This document shows positions 52,444 through 64,000 of a DNA stretch of 64,000 bases, one piece after another. The DNA is from Puffinus mauretanicus (lineage: Eukaryota; Chordata; Aves; Procellariiformes; Procellariidae), in NCBI GenBank assembly GCA_023333565.1, contig JAJKFH010001865.1, positions 8,291,064 to 8,355,063 of the forward strand, given 5' to 3'. The notes beneath the pieces are model-generated. The model searched no databases, was not told the DNA's origin, and was given only the letters and a program-made list of their open reading frames with translations. The first letter of the stretch is position 1; every line of letters starts with the position of its first letter. Both the position numbers and the translations under genes were made by a program.

Positions 52444-53987
52444 AAAGGAATTGGGACAGATACAGCAAACAGTGGACATCTATGAAGAAACCAATGCAGG
52501 GAAAGCTGGGAGCTCTAAGAATCACAGCAGGAGCTTAAGAGCCCAGAAGTGCACCACGTAAGTCAAGCTCCTAACTGTTCAAAGTACAGTACATTAGATA
52601 TACAAGGGAAGTGTCTGCCCAGGGCAGGGAGCTGAATCAATATTAAGAGGGATCGAGTAGGAAATGTCTAACTGCACTTCGAATAGCTAATTTAAGGGAG
52701 AAGAATCTTATCCTTAGGGCCACATTTCACATCCTTTCTTCCTTCTGGATGGTACATTGCTTAATCCAAAATGACTATTTGCAAAGTATATATCTTTGCA
52801 AAATGAGCAAGGATATTACAAGCTGACACTTAAACTGTATAACTCAGGAGCCAGGAACAAGCTTTTATTGTATGCAGAGCAAGCTTTGATTGTGTTTTTA
52901 GGCACTACTGAATATACAAATATTAACTAGGTAGTAAATAAGCGGTCTAAGCAAGAAAAGAATACTGAACCTAATATTTGTTGCTGAGTTCTCCTATTGA
53001 TAAAACGTCAAGTAAGGAAAGAGATTCCCCCTCCCCCCCAAACTTTTTTGGTTTCTTACTTCTGGCAAACTTTTACACGTTAAAAACGCTGCTATATTCT
53101 TATACGTACAAAAGGATACAGGACAGTTGTGAAAAGACCTTTGTTATCACGACTACAGTCTTAATGATAGTCAAAAAGTTTACAGGAGCCTGGCAATGTG
53201 AACGTGGTATCATCCCCTTGGGCTGATTACAATGTTCTGTACGCTATAGTTGTGGTTAAAGCGCTGAATTTAGTACTGCAGAGAACATTGGATTTAATAC
53301 TGAATAATGACATTGCACATAAAATTTATAGTGCAATTTACAGGTGAACTTTAAAGACCAAAATCAAGATATCATAAAAGAAAAAAAAATATTTTATTAT
53401 CTTTTATTACTTAAGAAATTGACCTATAATAGCATTAAGTCAGGCAAGGTGCAAATTACAAAACAGATGTAATCACACCATTGCCATCTTCTAGTAGCAG
53501 CTGGATATGAATTAATACATTCATAGTCTTTGAGGCATGAATACATAATTTAATCTGATTTCCAATATTTCACCAGTTGAAATTTTGCCCATTTTCCCTG
53601 TAGCATGCAAATAACCAAGATTTGACTATAGTCAACAGAACAAGAAAGAAATAACCACCTAATGTTTATTTCGGCCCTCCCATGTCCAAACTCTGCTTCC
53701 ACTACTGCTTCAGTTGGCTGATACCAACTAGAATCCAAAAGAAAGGTTAGTAGGTGATGTGGTTGTGGCAAGATGAGTGGAAGAAGCCAAAATTGATCAG
53801 GATAACTGTTAGTAATGAAAATAAACCAAAACAAACCAACCCCCAAAACCCAATCCAAACCAAACATCAATTCCACTTGCAATTTAGATTAGACTATTTG
53901 TGGACTGTTACCGAGCCTAACTGGAGCCTAACTGGCAGAATGAACATTTGGTATTAATTTGAAATCTTCAGGAAATACACAATCCAC
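52444..53987. other. Spacer between CR1 elements, nothing recognised
   Basis: About 1.5 kb with no exon or transposon that I can identify. It includes an A/C-rich simple tract at 53815-53866 and an 11-base tandem repeat (GAGCCTAACTG twice) around 53913-53936. Confidence 0.5.
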
Positions 53988-54150
53988 ACTTCCCCATGGC
54001 AGTTTGTTTCAAAGGTTAATCACTCTTGGCATAAAAATCTGTGCCTTACTTCTAATTTGAGTTTATGCATCTTCTGCTTCCAGCCATTAGTTCTTGTTAT
54101 GATTCTTCTATTAGATTAAAATAGCCCATTAGTACATTTTCTCAAGCCTG
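53988..54150 (-). repeat. Ancient CR1 LINE, antisense, part 1
   Basis: The plus strand reads CCCCATGGCAGTTTGTTTCA, AGGTTAATCACTCTTGGC, AAAAATCTGTGCCTTACTTC, TTCCAGCCATTAGTTCTTGT and TAGATTAAAATAGCCCATTA. These are collinear with antisense CR1 3' UTR sequence of the kind abundant in turtles and crocodilians (GTTAATTACCCTC, AAAATGTGCGCCTTATTTC, TTCCAGCCATTGGATCTTGT, TAGATTGAAGAGCCCATTA). This is a very old amniote insertion. Confidence 0.8.
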
Positions 54151-54559
54151 TCAATCATTTTCTATGTCTCTTTTCCACATCATCTTCAGGTTGTTGTTCC
54201 ATTTAATACCAACATCTGATGGTGCAATGCAGAAGAATCAGTCTCAACATTACTTTTATTGCAGAATTATGGAGGTAAAAATCACTTCTTTGCTGCAGAT
54301 CTTCTATCCTGAGTAAAAAACCTACAGAAAACATCTGCAAGAGACCATCTCCTGGTGGCAAGCCAGTAGCTACTACTCCTATATAATTTCTGCAACATCT
54401 TTCTAAAACCTCTAGTGATATAAATTCTTCAAGCCTTCCTTCCAGCTGCTTCAAAACTTTTTCTAACATGACAAAACACATCTTTAATTTATTTTATGCC
54501 TATTATGTCATGTTTGATGCATAGGAGAATATGGAAAATAATTCATTCTCTCACTGCAG
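54151..54559. other. Unidentified segment interrupting the ancient CR1
   Basis: About 400 bases between two consecutive parts of one antisense CR1. I cannot match it to CR1 or any other element. It may be a later insertion whose ends have decayed, or CR1 sequence too diverged to recognise. Confidence 0.4.
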
Positions 54560-54870
54560 CCAATTCACATATACTTGAAAATTATCACCTTGTCTCCTGC
54601 CTGTCTTCTTTATATCTCAGAATCCATTGACTTCAAGACTTCTCCAAACCTTACAGTTTCCTAAGGTTCCTATCATTTTGTCAGTGAAATTTTCTAGACT
54701 TTATTCCCTTAGTCGCAAATTCCATGAAGCATGGTGCAAAAAGTTAGAAACTCTAATTAAGCTAAGGTTTCACCACTACTAATAAAGCAGTAGGCAAGTC
54801 TTGTTTCCTCATTTTGCTCATCATCAGCATCTGTATAGTCGGTCTACCTATAAGCACAGTCACCAATAAT
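54560..54870 (-). repeat. Ancient CR1 LINE, antisense, part 2
   Basis: TACTTGAAAATTATCACCTT, GTCTCCTGCCTGTCTTCTTT, TTCCTATCATTTTGTCAG, AAGCTAAGGTTTCACCACTA and AAGTCTTGTTTCCTCATTTTGC follow the next portion of the same antisense CR1 3' UTR (GTACTTATAGACTGTGATCAAG, CCTTCTCTTTG, CTGAGGCCTCACCAGTGC, CCCTTGTTTTGCTTAC). The order continues that of the fragment ending near 54150. Identity is modest. Confidence 0.6.
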
Positions 54871-56149
54871 ACCATGTTATTCCTCAGAGGGCTGCATGTA
54901 TGACATTAAAGATATGTCGAAATGTGGGGCACATTTATAAATAAGGTTTTATATAAAAGTTAGACAGCATTCAGCAATACCCGTGACCAGCATGAAAACT
55001 CCATGCAGATACAGTTCTACAGATGGTGAAAAGGTAGTTTTTACATTAGTTGAAGAAGCGATAGCAGATGTGAAAGGATGAATGGGTAATGGGCTCTATA
55101 CCCGCTATTGTCACATCTCACCTGGCACGAAAGCTTTATTTGTCCGAAGCAAGGGGAAAGTTCAGTCTGATACAACCTCAGTCTTTCTGTGATATACTAC
55201 CTCTGCTTTACATATTCTTTGATGAAGGATGTACTTTTATGTAGTTTATTCCCTTCAATAACATTAGACTTGGGTCCTTGTCCACGTGTGGGCCATCTTT
55301 ATATTACTACCAATATGATCAAAAGTGGCATACCTATGAAAGTGTATGACCTATGTTGTCAGAAGCACATCCAAATGAAATGCAGCGTTATCAAAATTCC
55401 ACTGCTACAGGTCTAAACTAGAGATATAAATTTACAGTTTCTTAGGATAAAAATTCAGATTTTCTAAAGCCTGGTTATAGATTTGCTATTTACAATACAT
55501 ACAACAGAAATCTTGTGTGGATAAGATAATGAATTCCATAATTTAAACATATGCTGTGCTATTCACTGCAAAATGCTGTAATTTTACTCTTTCCCCGAGT
55601 TTAAAAAGTAATTGAGGGAGAGTTTTTCTATGATAAATTTCCTCCATCATCTTCTATCTTTAATATCATGTTAAGTACAAGGTCTTGTCTTAATCTTATG
55701 TCATTATTATGAATATTAATAGTAGAAAGACAGTTACTACTTTTCTTAAAAAACTTCATAGATATAATGAGCTCTCAACTGAATTGTAACGTATTTTGTA
55801 TGTTCAGATTTTCAATGAGTACCTGTACTTTAACTGGAAAAAGTTTGCACACATGACTTTTCTTCACAAACACAACTTTATCACATATAAAATCTTCTCT
55901 TATATGTCCTGCAGTTTAAAGAGGCTAGTTAAAAAAAAAAAAAAAAAAAAAACAAGGAAAAAACAACAAACCAAAACAACAGACAGATAGGTACAAATAT
56001 CTAAGAAAGGAATAAAGAACAAAGAAGAAAACATCATTACAACACTCTACAAACTCATAGCAAACTTGCATTTCAAGGACTGTGCAGTGTGATCCTCTGT
56101 GTACATACACCCTGGTAAAACTGGAAAGTCTTCAAAAAAGGAAGATGAA
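54871..56149. other. Spacer, nothing recognised
   Basis: About 1.3 kb of AT-rich DNA with a 22-A run at 55931-55952 followed by an A/C-rich tail. No exon or transposon body is recognised. Confidence 0.5.
55931..55952. repeat. Poly-A run (22 A) with A/C-rich tail
   Basis: 22 consecutive A bases, then CAAGGAAAAAACAACAAACC. It looks like a simple repeat; the region to its left shows no recognisable retroposed gene. Confidence 0.85.
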
Positions 56150-56236
56150 AGGATTAGATGGATTCTGTACAAAGAAGTGGGGTTACACTTGAAGACCTCC
56201 TGAAATCCTTCCAACCTGAATTATTCTATGAATGAA
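56150..56236 (+). repeat. CR1 LINE 3' end, diverged
   Basis: TTGAAGACCTCCTGAAATCC, TTCCAACCTGAATTATTCTATGAATGA (in pieces) matches the CR1 terminus CTAGATGACCTCCTGAGGTC, CCTTCCAACCCTAATATTCTATGATTC. The left boundary is uncertain. Confidence 0.78.
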
Positions 56237-56397
56237 TAGATAGAGGCATATAGTCTGGATAAAGAGGATGTCCACCAACTGTCTACTAAATCACGAATGG
56301 CAAGGAGGGCAAAGGTATAGAATGATCACCACCTCTTCTGATACAAGAGCTAAGGTGTCCCAAATAAAAATTACTGGGTGACAATTTTAATATAACC

Positions 56398-56718
56398 AAA
56401 GGGAAGGAGGAGGTTCAACAAAGCTGTGGGATTCCTGGCCGCAGGATACTGCAAGTTACTGCAAGTTCAAGGACAGCCTGGGTATCTTCATGGAAAAGAA
56501 ATCCTTTGGGTTAAAAAATACACAGAAAGCCCTTTTAGCTCAGTAACTTTCCAAGTCATAAATGGTTTGAGGCTGTTACAGTAATGAAGTATTTCTCCAC
56601 ACTTGCCTCAGTCTTATACTCTCTCTCAAGCATTTGCATTTCCCCCCCAGCCACTATCAGAGACAAGATAGCAGGCTAAATAAATGTTCAGCCTGTCCCA
56701 GTACAACCTTTTCATTAT
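56398..56718 (+). repeat. Ancient CR1 LINE 3' UTR and end, sense
   Basis: Collinear landmarks of the older amniote CR1 3' end: AAGCTGTGGGATTCCTGGCC, GCAGGATACTGCAAG, TTCATGGAAAAGAAATCCTT, AAGCATTTGCATTTCC, CAGCCACTATCAGAGACAAG, ATAGCAGGCTAAATAAATG and CCTGTCCCAGTACAACC. I recall the living-reptile consensus as CTGTGGAACTC-TTGCCACAGGATG, TTCATGGAGGA-AGGTCCAT, GGCCACTGTCAGAGACAGGATACTGGGCTAGATGGACC and CTGACCCAGTACGGCC. It includes a 10-base tandem (ACTGCAAGTT twice). No coding remnant is present. Confidence 0.8.
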
Positions 56719-59700
56719 ATTATCTTCCTTTGTCCTTAACTGAACCATTGACTTCCAATGTTTTAATCTGAATTTTGCTCATTAATCTTTCTGCATAGCC
56801 CTTCATTTGCCCACTTTAAATGAAAACAACCCCCTCGCTAAATCTAGTCTCAACTTTGATCTGCAAGTGAAATGTACTTTCTTGAACCAGGTTTTACAAA
56901 TCATTAGTATATTTTAATTACATTTCTGAATTTTTTTAGAGACTACTTATCTGTGAATATGAAGGCCTGACAGGTTTTTGCAGTATTCTACCTAACGAGT
57001 ACATCTACCAGACTCCCACAGTTGACAAGAAACATTACTCTGGCACAGCTAACTCTTGCTCCCAGCGGAGTTCACGTCAATCAATAACAGGAGCTGGATC
57101 AGGCCCTCAGAGTGAAATACTACTCTTACTAATGACAGAAAAGTCAAGTTACACCTGCAGTTTTGCCCAAGAGGAAAAGGCTGCTGATGACAAGAAAGTT
57201 GAACTAAGCATCTCCAGAGTACCATTGCACGGCATGAGAATGGACAGGTTTGCTTTGACTGCCTTCGGTGTTGGGTCTGACTGTCTTCAGTCTTTTAATT
57301 TACTTCTATTGACCACAACCTAATGGTGAAACCACTTCCAGGCTTTTCCCTCCCTCCACAGTATGCCTTCTGCACATGAGAAAACACTCTTATGGAAGAC
57401 GTATTCAGAAAAAAAATCTCCTTTTAGATCTCACCTTAAATCCTAACTTTATTGTGGTCATGATGCCTAGAAATTTTTCCTGTCTGACACTAGCTAAATA
57501 AAACACTTTATTTAAATGGAATCCATTATTCCATTTTTCTGGCCCTGTTTTTGTAGAGCTTGCCCTGTTTTTGTGATTGATCTACTCTGTCCTTCTGATG
57601 TGTCCTTTTGTCTCATTGGGAGAGCAACTATACTAGCATTTTCAGTAGAGTACGTAATACAGAGGTGTCTTACTCCTTGCTCTCGTTCAGTTGCTACACT
57701 TAACATATACTTCAAAAGTCAATTTAATCTTCAAATTCTTGCTGGAATGGATACAGAAATCATATATTCAATACTATTTGAACATGTTTACCAACACAGT
57801 TCAATCTATCTCAGCTTTGGGACCTTTTTCCAACTTCAACTTCAGTTCAACATTTCAGCTTCAAGACTTTCAAGTTCAGTCCTCTTATGACACATACAGT
57901 ATTTAAATGGCACTTAGCGATGTCTGAAGGAGCAAAACACAACTCGGAGGGTTTGATACACACATGAAGTCTCACCTTCTAGCAACATCTATCTATACTA
58001 ACCAAGTCCTTAATAATTGGTCTTGACATGAATACGTTAGTCTTGTTCTCATGTCGTTAAAAGTTAGGGTGAAAGTGTGCAAACAGCGACTAAGATACTA
58101 TTCAAACCTAAGTCCAGGTTGGCTTTAGGATCTATCTCTCCGTTCAAGTCAATCGACACATCTGAACAGTTAAAATATGTTTTACTTAGTTTACATTAAA
58201 ATGTCACGTTCTATACCATTTTGCCCATTTTACATTTTGCCTTTGATTTAAGTCTGCCTGAGTTCTGGGTTTGTTCCTTCCTACCTAATGAAGAGGGGAA
58301 AAAAAAGAAAAAGAAACAAACAAAAAACCCCAAACAAACCAGGAAGAGACACAGCCCTGCACTAATAGTTCCAAAGTCCAATCAAGACTTCAAGACTTGG
58401 TTTCTGTTCAAATCCATTCTTAAGAGTGCAGCAAACCCTTTTTTTGCTCACAGACCCATGCCTTTAAATACCTTTGAAGGAAGATGACAAAAACATGCTC
58501 TGTAAATTTACAGTGAACAAAAAAAAGAGTAAACTTTCTTTAGTCTGCACCGTAAATTACAGCTATTTTCTGCAGAAAGGTCTAATCTCTTTCCTGGGTC
58601 ATCTAATTCCATCACCTTTCAGATATCTCTTGTTGATAAGCCTAAGAAGCCTCTGTAACTATCTAGTTTCCATGATGCTAAGCTATAAATACAGAAAACT
58701 AAATAAAATTAAAGTACTGTAGCTGCAAGCGAGGAGACAATATCATCCACTTAGAAATTTCAGATACTCAATTGTACAGAGATCACATTAAATGCCCTGA
58801 GCGCAATGATTCAGGTAAAGGCCTCACATATGACTACTATAGCAGGTCAGTGGTTATTGTGGGGTTTATCCTTTCAGCAAATTTTAAGGCACAGATGTCC
58901 AGATATTTTAAAACAAGCTGTCATTCTGAATACTGGGAAAATTACCACTTAAAATGAAGCAATCTTTCTAGTAGTCTATCTCCTGTTGCCAAATGTACCA
59001 TGGTATACAACAACATATGTACATGGGCATTTTAACCTGCAGAAAACACAAACTTTGAACCATATTCAACATCTAAAAACTCCACATATTAACTGTCCAA
59101 TTATGAACCAATAATTTTCTCTGAAACCGTGATCTGGGATAGCCACTTTCCCTGGTAGAAATGCATTTACACTACTGGTGTATTTGATTTCAGCTTACAG
59201 AAAGATCCTCCAATGCTGTAATATCTCTAATGAATGCTACGTCTTTATTAGTCTCTGGTTCATTGACTTACATTCCTGCTATCATGAAGGAAAGGTACCA
59301 CAAAGTCACTTTAAATAGAATGAAATATGTGTAATGGGAGAAAAAGTGAATAACCAGATATAAAAAGTATATAAACAGACATATTTATATTCTATTTTCC
59401 ACTTCAGAAGACAAAAGTAGTTCAGTTTTCCTCTGTATGGTGATACTTTATAATCAAGTTTGTACAGAATATATACTTTTCCATTCACACAGACGAATCC
59501 ACGTTATGAAACAAAAGAAAGTGCTCATGATTTTGAGGGGCAGAGAATTAGAAACAAGAATCTCTACTAGCAACAATTGCTGTCTCTCAGTGTCACATTG
59601 AGGCAAACCCAAGAAGAACCAGTGATGACCAGATTTTCTGTAGCCCTTTGCCTGGTAGGAAAGTGATCTGTGCAAATCATAACTAAATTAATGCTGAAAA

Positions 59701-62700
59701 AAGTAATTCAGTTCCATTTTTTATAAAACCATAAGTGCTAGACAGCTAGAATTTTCTTTCTTTATCTGCAACATCAGGAAGGTAGCCAAACCTTTTAAAT
59801 GAGGAATTGATGCTTTAAATGCAAGCGATTCAATCATAATCATACCCTTCTCACATTTTGGGGTCTGGTAGAAAGGAATATTTTAGCATAGTAGATTGCC
59901 AACAAGCACACTTAACAGAGACAGCAAGATACAAGCGAACACTGCAGAAAAATTATAAAAAGTTTTTGAATCTAGTATTTTTCATTTTGGAATTATTTTT
60001 CCCATTGCAGTCATTGGACTACTTTTGCAATATTACATTAATAAAACAAAACTGTTTGCAGGTTCTTGGCAGTTCTTTTGCATCATGGGGCTTTAATAAT
60101 ACACATGGATTCAATTTAGACTAGAGTGCTAATGCAGTCATTTGGAAGTCCGTGGATTTGAGATTTCAACAGAAGTACATATTGTGAAAACTACTCATGA
60201 TAGATATAAAGATTAGAAAAAAAACAAAGCTGATTTATATGAGGGATGGAAAAATCCTTTTTTGTTGTTAACTGTTTTACCAGTGAGGAAAATTAGCTTT
60301 AGAGAATTAATACAACCCTTATGCAACCATCAAGAAGAATGAGAAACACAGAAAGTAAAAGCAGCAGCAGATAAAGCCTTAGATAACGCAAATAAAGTTC
60401 ACATTCCAGTCATTTTAATATTACGTAGTACAAGATAGATCAAGAAAAGCCACAACTTCCACCAGCCCAACACTGGAGACACAATGGCATTACAGCTGAT
60501 CATTATAACATCACATTCTGTCCGTTGCCCAAAGATAAAAAAGTAGACCGTTGAAAATCCCTTTTACCTTTGCAGCACTATTAAATGCTTCAGAGAAGTC
60601 AGGAGGAGAAGATCAGTTTTAGGATCCCAGTGCATGCCTCTAAAGTCATAAATTGACTAGCTAGACTAACACCTAGTTTCATTCCTACAGTTTTGAATTG
60701 CATTGGCTGAACTTTACAAGCTTCCACAATTTTGAGTGCTGTTACTCCAGCTGCTGGGAAGAGGGGCACTGGTGTGGTTACCTCCCCTTGACAGTGTTCA
60801 AGCCGCAGCTTTGTCTAAGAGCACCCATATAACTGAGCGCAATCTGAGACCTGACAGGAGAACACTGCTTCCTCCTCCGTTGTGGACTATATAGATCATT
60901 ATTTTAGGGGGCAGTCTCAAGCTCATCAGTGGTGGCTGAGATGTTTACATGCTGCTGCATTACAAATAGTAATGTTAAGTAGTTTCATGCAGGACATTAC
61001 TTACTGTTCAGCGCAGCCAAATGGTATGTTCTTATAACCTACACTGCCTTAAGTTACAACGCCTTAAAATGCTCTTGAGTTCAGTAATGGGAGATCATGT
61101 TGATGAAAAAAATTGCTCATGAATACTTGAGAAAAAAAATTTGCCAGTTCTGAGATTAAGTTACTTAAAACAATAATTAAAATAATTTCTCTTTCTTAGA
61201 CAGTTCCAATGCTGGGTACACTGGAGTGCTTGTAAATAATTATCTGCTTCATTGGAAAGACTCTCATATTTATACTAGAGCAGATAGTGACCAGGTTATT
61301 ATTATAAACCTCTTTCTTAGTTTCACAACACACACGTGAGCTTAATCACATGTTTTAATTTGTTTAAGCTAGAAGGTTCCTATAGCATGAAAATTATTAG
61401 GATAAAATCTCTACTAGATGAAACAGCAGAGTATTTTTGTTGTAATGATTTAATTATTTTAATAGCCATTGACACATAAATTTTCCTATAGTTTCTAATT
61501 GTTTTCTATTCTCTAATGTTTACAGATGTCCTTTGGAGGGGGATGGGTGAGAGAGAACTCCATTTACTGGAGTAAGAGCACTGCAAAACAGAGTAGCAAG
61601 TCCCAGTTAGTGAGGGTCTTACTCTACAATTGCTTATAGTTTAGCACAGAATATTATATATGATCGTAGCAATTTATGATTAAGGATGCCCAAGGAGAGG
61701 ATGACATGTCTGCAAGGACACCTAAGGAACATTTATAGTGCAGGACTAGAGCTCATTTTCAGAGATGGGTGAAATCCTGCAAAGCACTTGCATTTTGCAC
61801 ATCAAGTTTTTAAAAGAACAAACTCCACACCACTCTCCTGAAAGATAAATAACTAATCTAACCAAACCATTACTTTTACAGCCTTGATAATTATCTTTTT
61901 TCTCAGTTATGAAAAATAAACTTGGTATATGCAATTTATTACTTTTAATGCCAGTCTGATGACTTAATAAGGTAGTTTCTCATACTGAGAACAGCAAATT
62001 AAGACATTTGTGATTTATTAATTGGTACGTCTTAAACTGCAAATATTTCTGAAGCTAACACATAAAGCAGCACCTCCTTGTTTTGAATATATCTTGTTAA
62101 AGGGCCAAGGTCTTGCCTCTTTCCCGTGAGAAAATTGTCGCTTCATATTGTGCACTTGAATTTATAGGAGCAGTAACTCAAGTGAGCCAATGTTTCAATT
62201 ACAGGGCATCATATGAGTATCAAAGTACTTTTTCTTTTCTCTCAGTTATCAAGGTTTCAGTCTCAATGGATCTGTGACTTGCTCTACATTGCACTTCCTC
62301 TTCTCATATAATAAGTTATATTCTTCAAAGTCAAAGTTCCATGTGAGCAAAGTATTTCTAGGTCACAGAAATAACTGGGATAAAACACATGTGGTATAGG
62401 ACAGTTTTACTTGACATAATCGGTCCAAGCCAGGCAAGTCAACAGTATCTGTTCAAAAGGAAATGTATTCACTTATGTTTCCAGAGCTGATAAAGTTGAC
62501 CTGGATCTAATAAATCTTTATGTCAGTGCCTTTCTATCACAGAAAAGGAACATAATAATAATTTACTAGCAGATACTGTATATAACACCTAACCTTTACA
62601 TTCTGCTCTAGGATCGTACTCTAATCATCATCATTATCATCCTCCTTATCCTTAAGGCTCCCTGCATGGAAGGACTCCCTTAAGCCCTTCCCTCCCTCTG

Positions 62701-64000
62701 TTTTTTAATAGTCTTCCAATCTGTCCTATAGAAATAACACATTAATCTCTTCTCAGTATGTTTGGGCTATATCCACTGTGCTTTTCAAGATTTGGCAAAT
62801 GTATAGGGATTCTTTTTTCTCTCTTTCCCCCCCCCCCATGTTATGTGTCTTCAGAAATAAAGGGAAAAACACATGAGGAAAGGGACTCCTGCTTTACCCA
62901 GATTTTTGGTTTTGTGGTAGTCCTCTGTACGGGAACAGAATCCTTAACATAATATTGAATAAAAACGGGGAAGTAATTATTTGGGGGGAACCTAGATTAA
63001 GAAACTTAAAATAGAAGGCAGGGGAAGCTGTAATTCTAACTACTCAGGGGGAAACCATTACGATAGCAGCCCTCTGTCCCAGTGTTAATTGATATCAGTA
63101 TCTCCAGTATAAATAAAAACACTTCAAATCAAGCTATCAGCACCTCTCACTTGTTTTCTTTTTAACAGATAATCCATCCTATAAGGTATTTCTGAGCATC
63201 CTAAGTCATACCCTTACCCATACTGATCTGTCTTCGCATCGCTTTGAATATAGTGTATAGGAAAAGCTACATGTTGTCTGTAAAGCAGGAATAGCACTGG
63301 AAGTCTGAGGGGACTTTGCTCTTTTTGATAATGCCATGTTTTCTCTTTTTTTTTGATCTGTTCACATGGAAATAAGTTCTTTTCTCATTTTTCTCTTGAG
63401 ATTTTGAGTTTTAATCCATCTGGAGTTCAGTCTGCAGCTTCCATTTTGGAAAAGTAAAAGATTTCACTATGTGCTGGTACTGTACAGCCCCCGATAATAA
63501 AATATCCTTCTGGAAAGCATTTTAAACCTTCTGCTAAATAGTAACACTTATCCATAAAAAGGAATATCAATTTGTTGACCTGAATATGATAGTGTCTGTC
63601 ATCTGGAAGAAGCAGTCTCTTGAAGAAGGGGTTTCTAGTAGTGCGATGTGTGTGCAGAAAAATAGTACAATAGGATAGAGTGAAAAAGTAAGTAGAGATC
63701 ACAAAAATCATTGAAGGTCAAACGTTATAGATAGGAGAGGAAAATCAAGTGCTGCATGGCCAATTTTCTCTATTTCATCTCCTTTTGCTCTCATCTGTTT
63801 AACTTTATGAATTTTTCAATAAAAATGTGAATAATTCTTATTTTAAAATGTACTACTATATAGCTAGATTAAATAGTATTGACTGAGTTTCCTTAAAATT
63901 TGGGTTTGTTTCAGTCAAAAATTCAGAAAAGAAAATTTTTAAAAAGTCACTGCTGTGGCTTGAAACAAAACGTTCAATAAACCTCAGCATAACAAAAATA
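56719..64000. other. Distal intergenic stretch, nothing recognised
   Basis: About 7.3 kb without a recognisable exon, RNA gene or transposon. Only simple features are seen: an A-rich tract at 58299-58340, an ATCATCATCATTATCATC run near 62625-62643 and an 11-C run at 62827-62837. Confidence 0.6.
62827..62837. repeat. Poly-C run (11 C)
   Basis: Eleven consecutive C bases. One of three long C/G homopolymers outside the CpG island. Confidence 0.85.

Noticed and set aside
53550..53882. 110-codon minus-strand frame with a hydrophobic segment
   Set aside because: No family is recognisable, and it overlaps A/C-rich simple repeat whose complement yields hydrophobic residues. It is probably chance.
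1..64000. tRNA genes, rRNA, CRISPR arrays, prokaryotic operons
   Set aside because: No cloverleaf with A and B boxes, no rRNA landmarks and no regularly spaced direct repeats were seen. The repeat content is vertebrate.

Overview
This window looks like nuclear DNA from a bird. It is AT-rich and intron- or intergenic-like, and it carries several CR1 LINE 3' ends of the avian type, older amniote-type CR1 fossils, MIR-like SINE remnants and a solo ERVL-type LTR. The LTR resembles a kind I associate with neoavian birds, but that lineage placement is a weak inference from memory. Nothing suggests a prokaryote, plasmid or phage: there are no long ORFs with coding character, no operons and no CRISPR.

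The one protein-coding feature I can support is a single short exon on the minus strand, 18587-18674. It encodes an N-terminus that matches the start of the glutamate receptor delta-2 subunit (GRID2), including the exact conserved stretch DSIIHIG, and it ends in a good splice donor. It sits in a CpG island of about 2 kb (roughly 17150-19250), the likely promoter region. Because the gene runs right to left, 1-18586 is the beginning of intron 1 and about 18675-64000 is the 5' untranslated/promoter region followed by upstream intergenic DNA. I did not find exon 2, which fits the very large intron 1 known in other vertebrates.

Layout: 1-17150, AT-rich intron 1 with faint MIR-like fossils and simple repeats; 17150-19250, CpG island with GRID2 exon 1; 19250-37040, upstream AT-rich DNA with two better MIR fragments; 37044-39512, a small cluster of a CR1 3' end, a well-preserved solo LTR with perfect 5-bp target duplications, and an antisense CR1 scrap; 39513-52270, featureless apart from simple repeats; 52271-56718, four CR1-derived pieces of at least two age classes; 56719-64000, nothing recognisable.

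The longest open frames (for example 326 codons at 17184-18164) are products of the GC-rich, stop-poor island and are not genes. I see no evidence of a novel multi-gene system here. The observations of most value are the GRID2 first exon and promoter, the young solo LTR, and the split ancient CR1.
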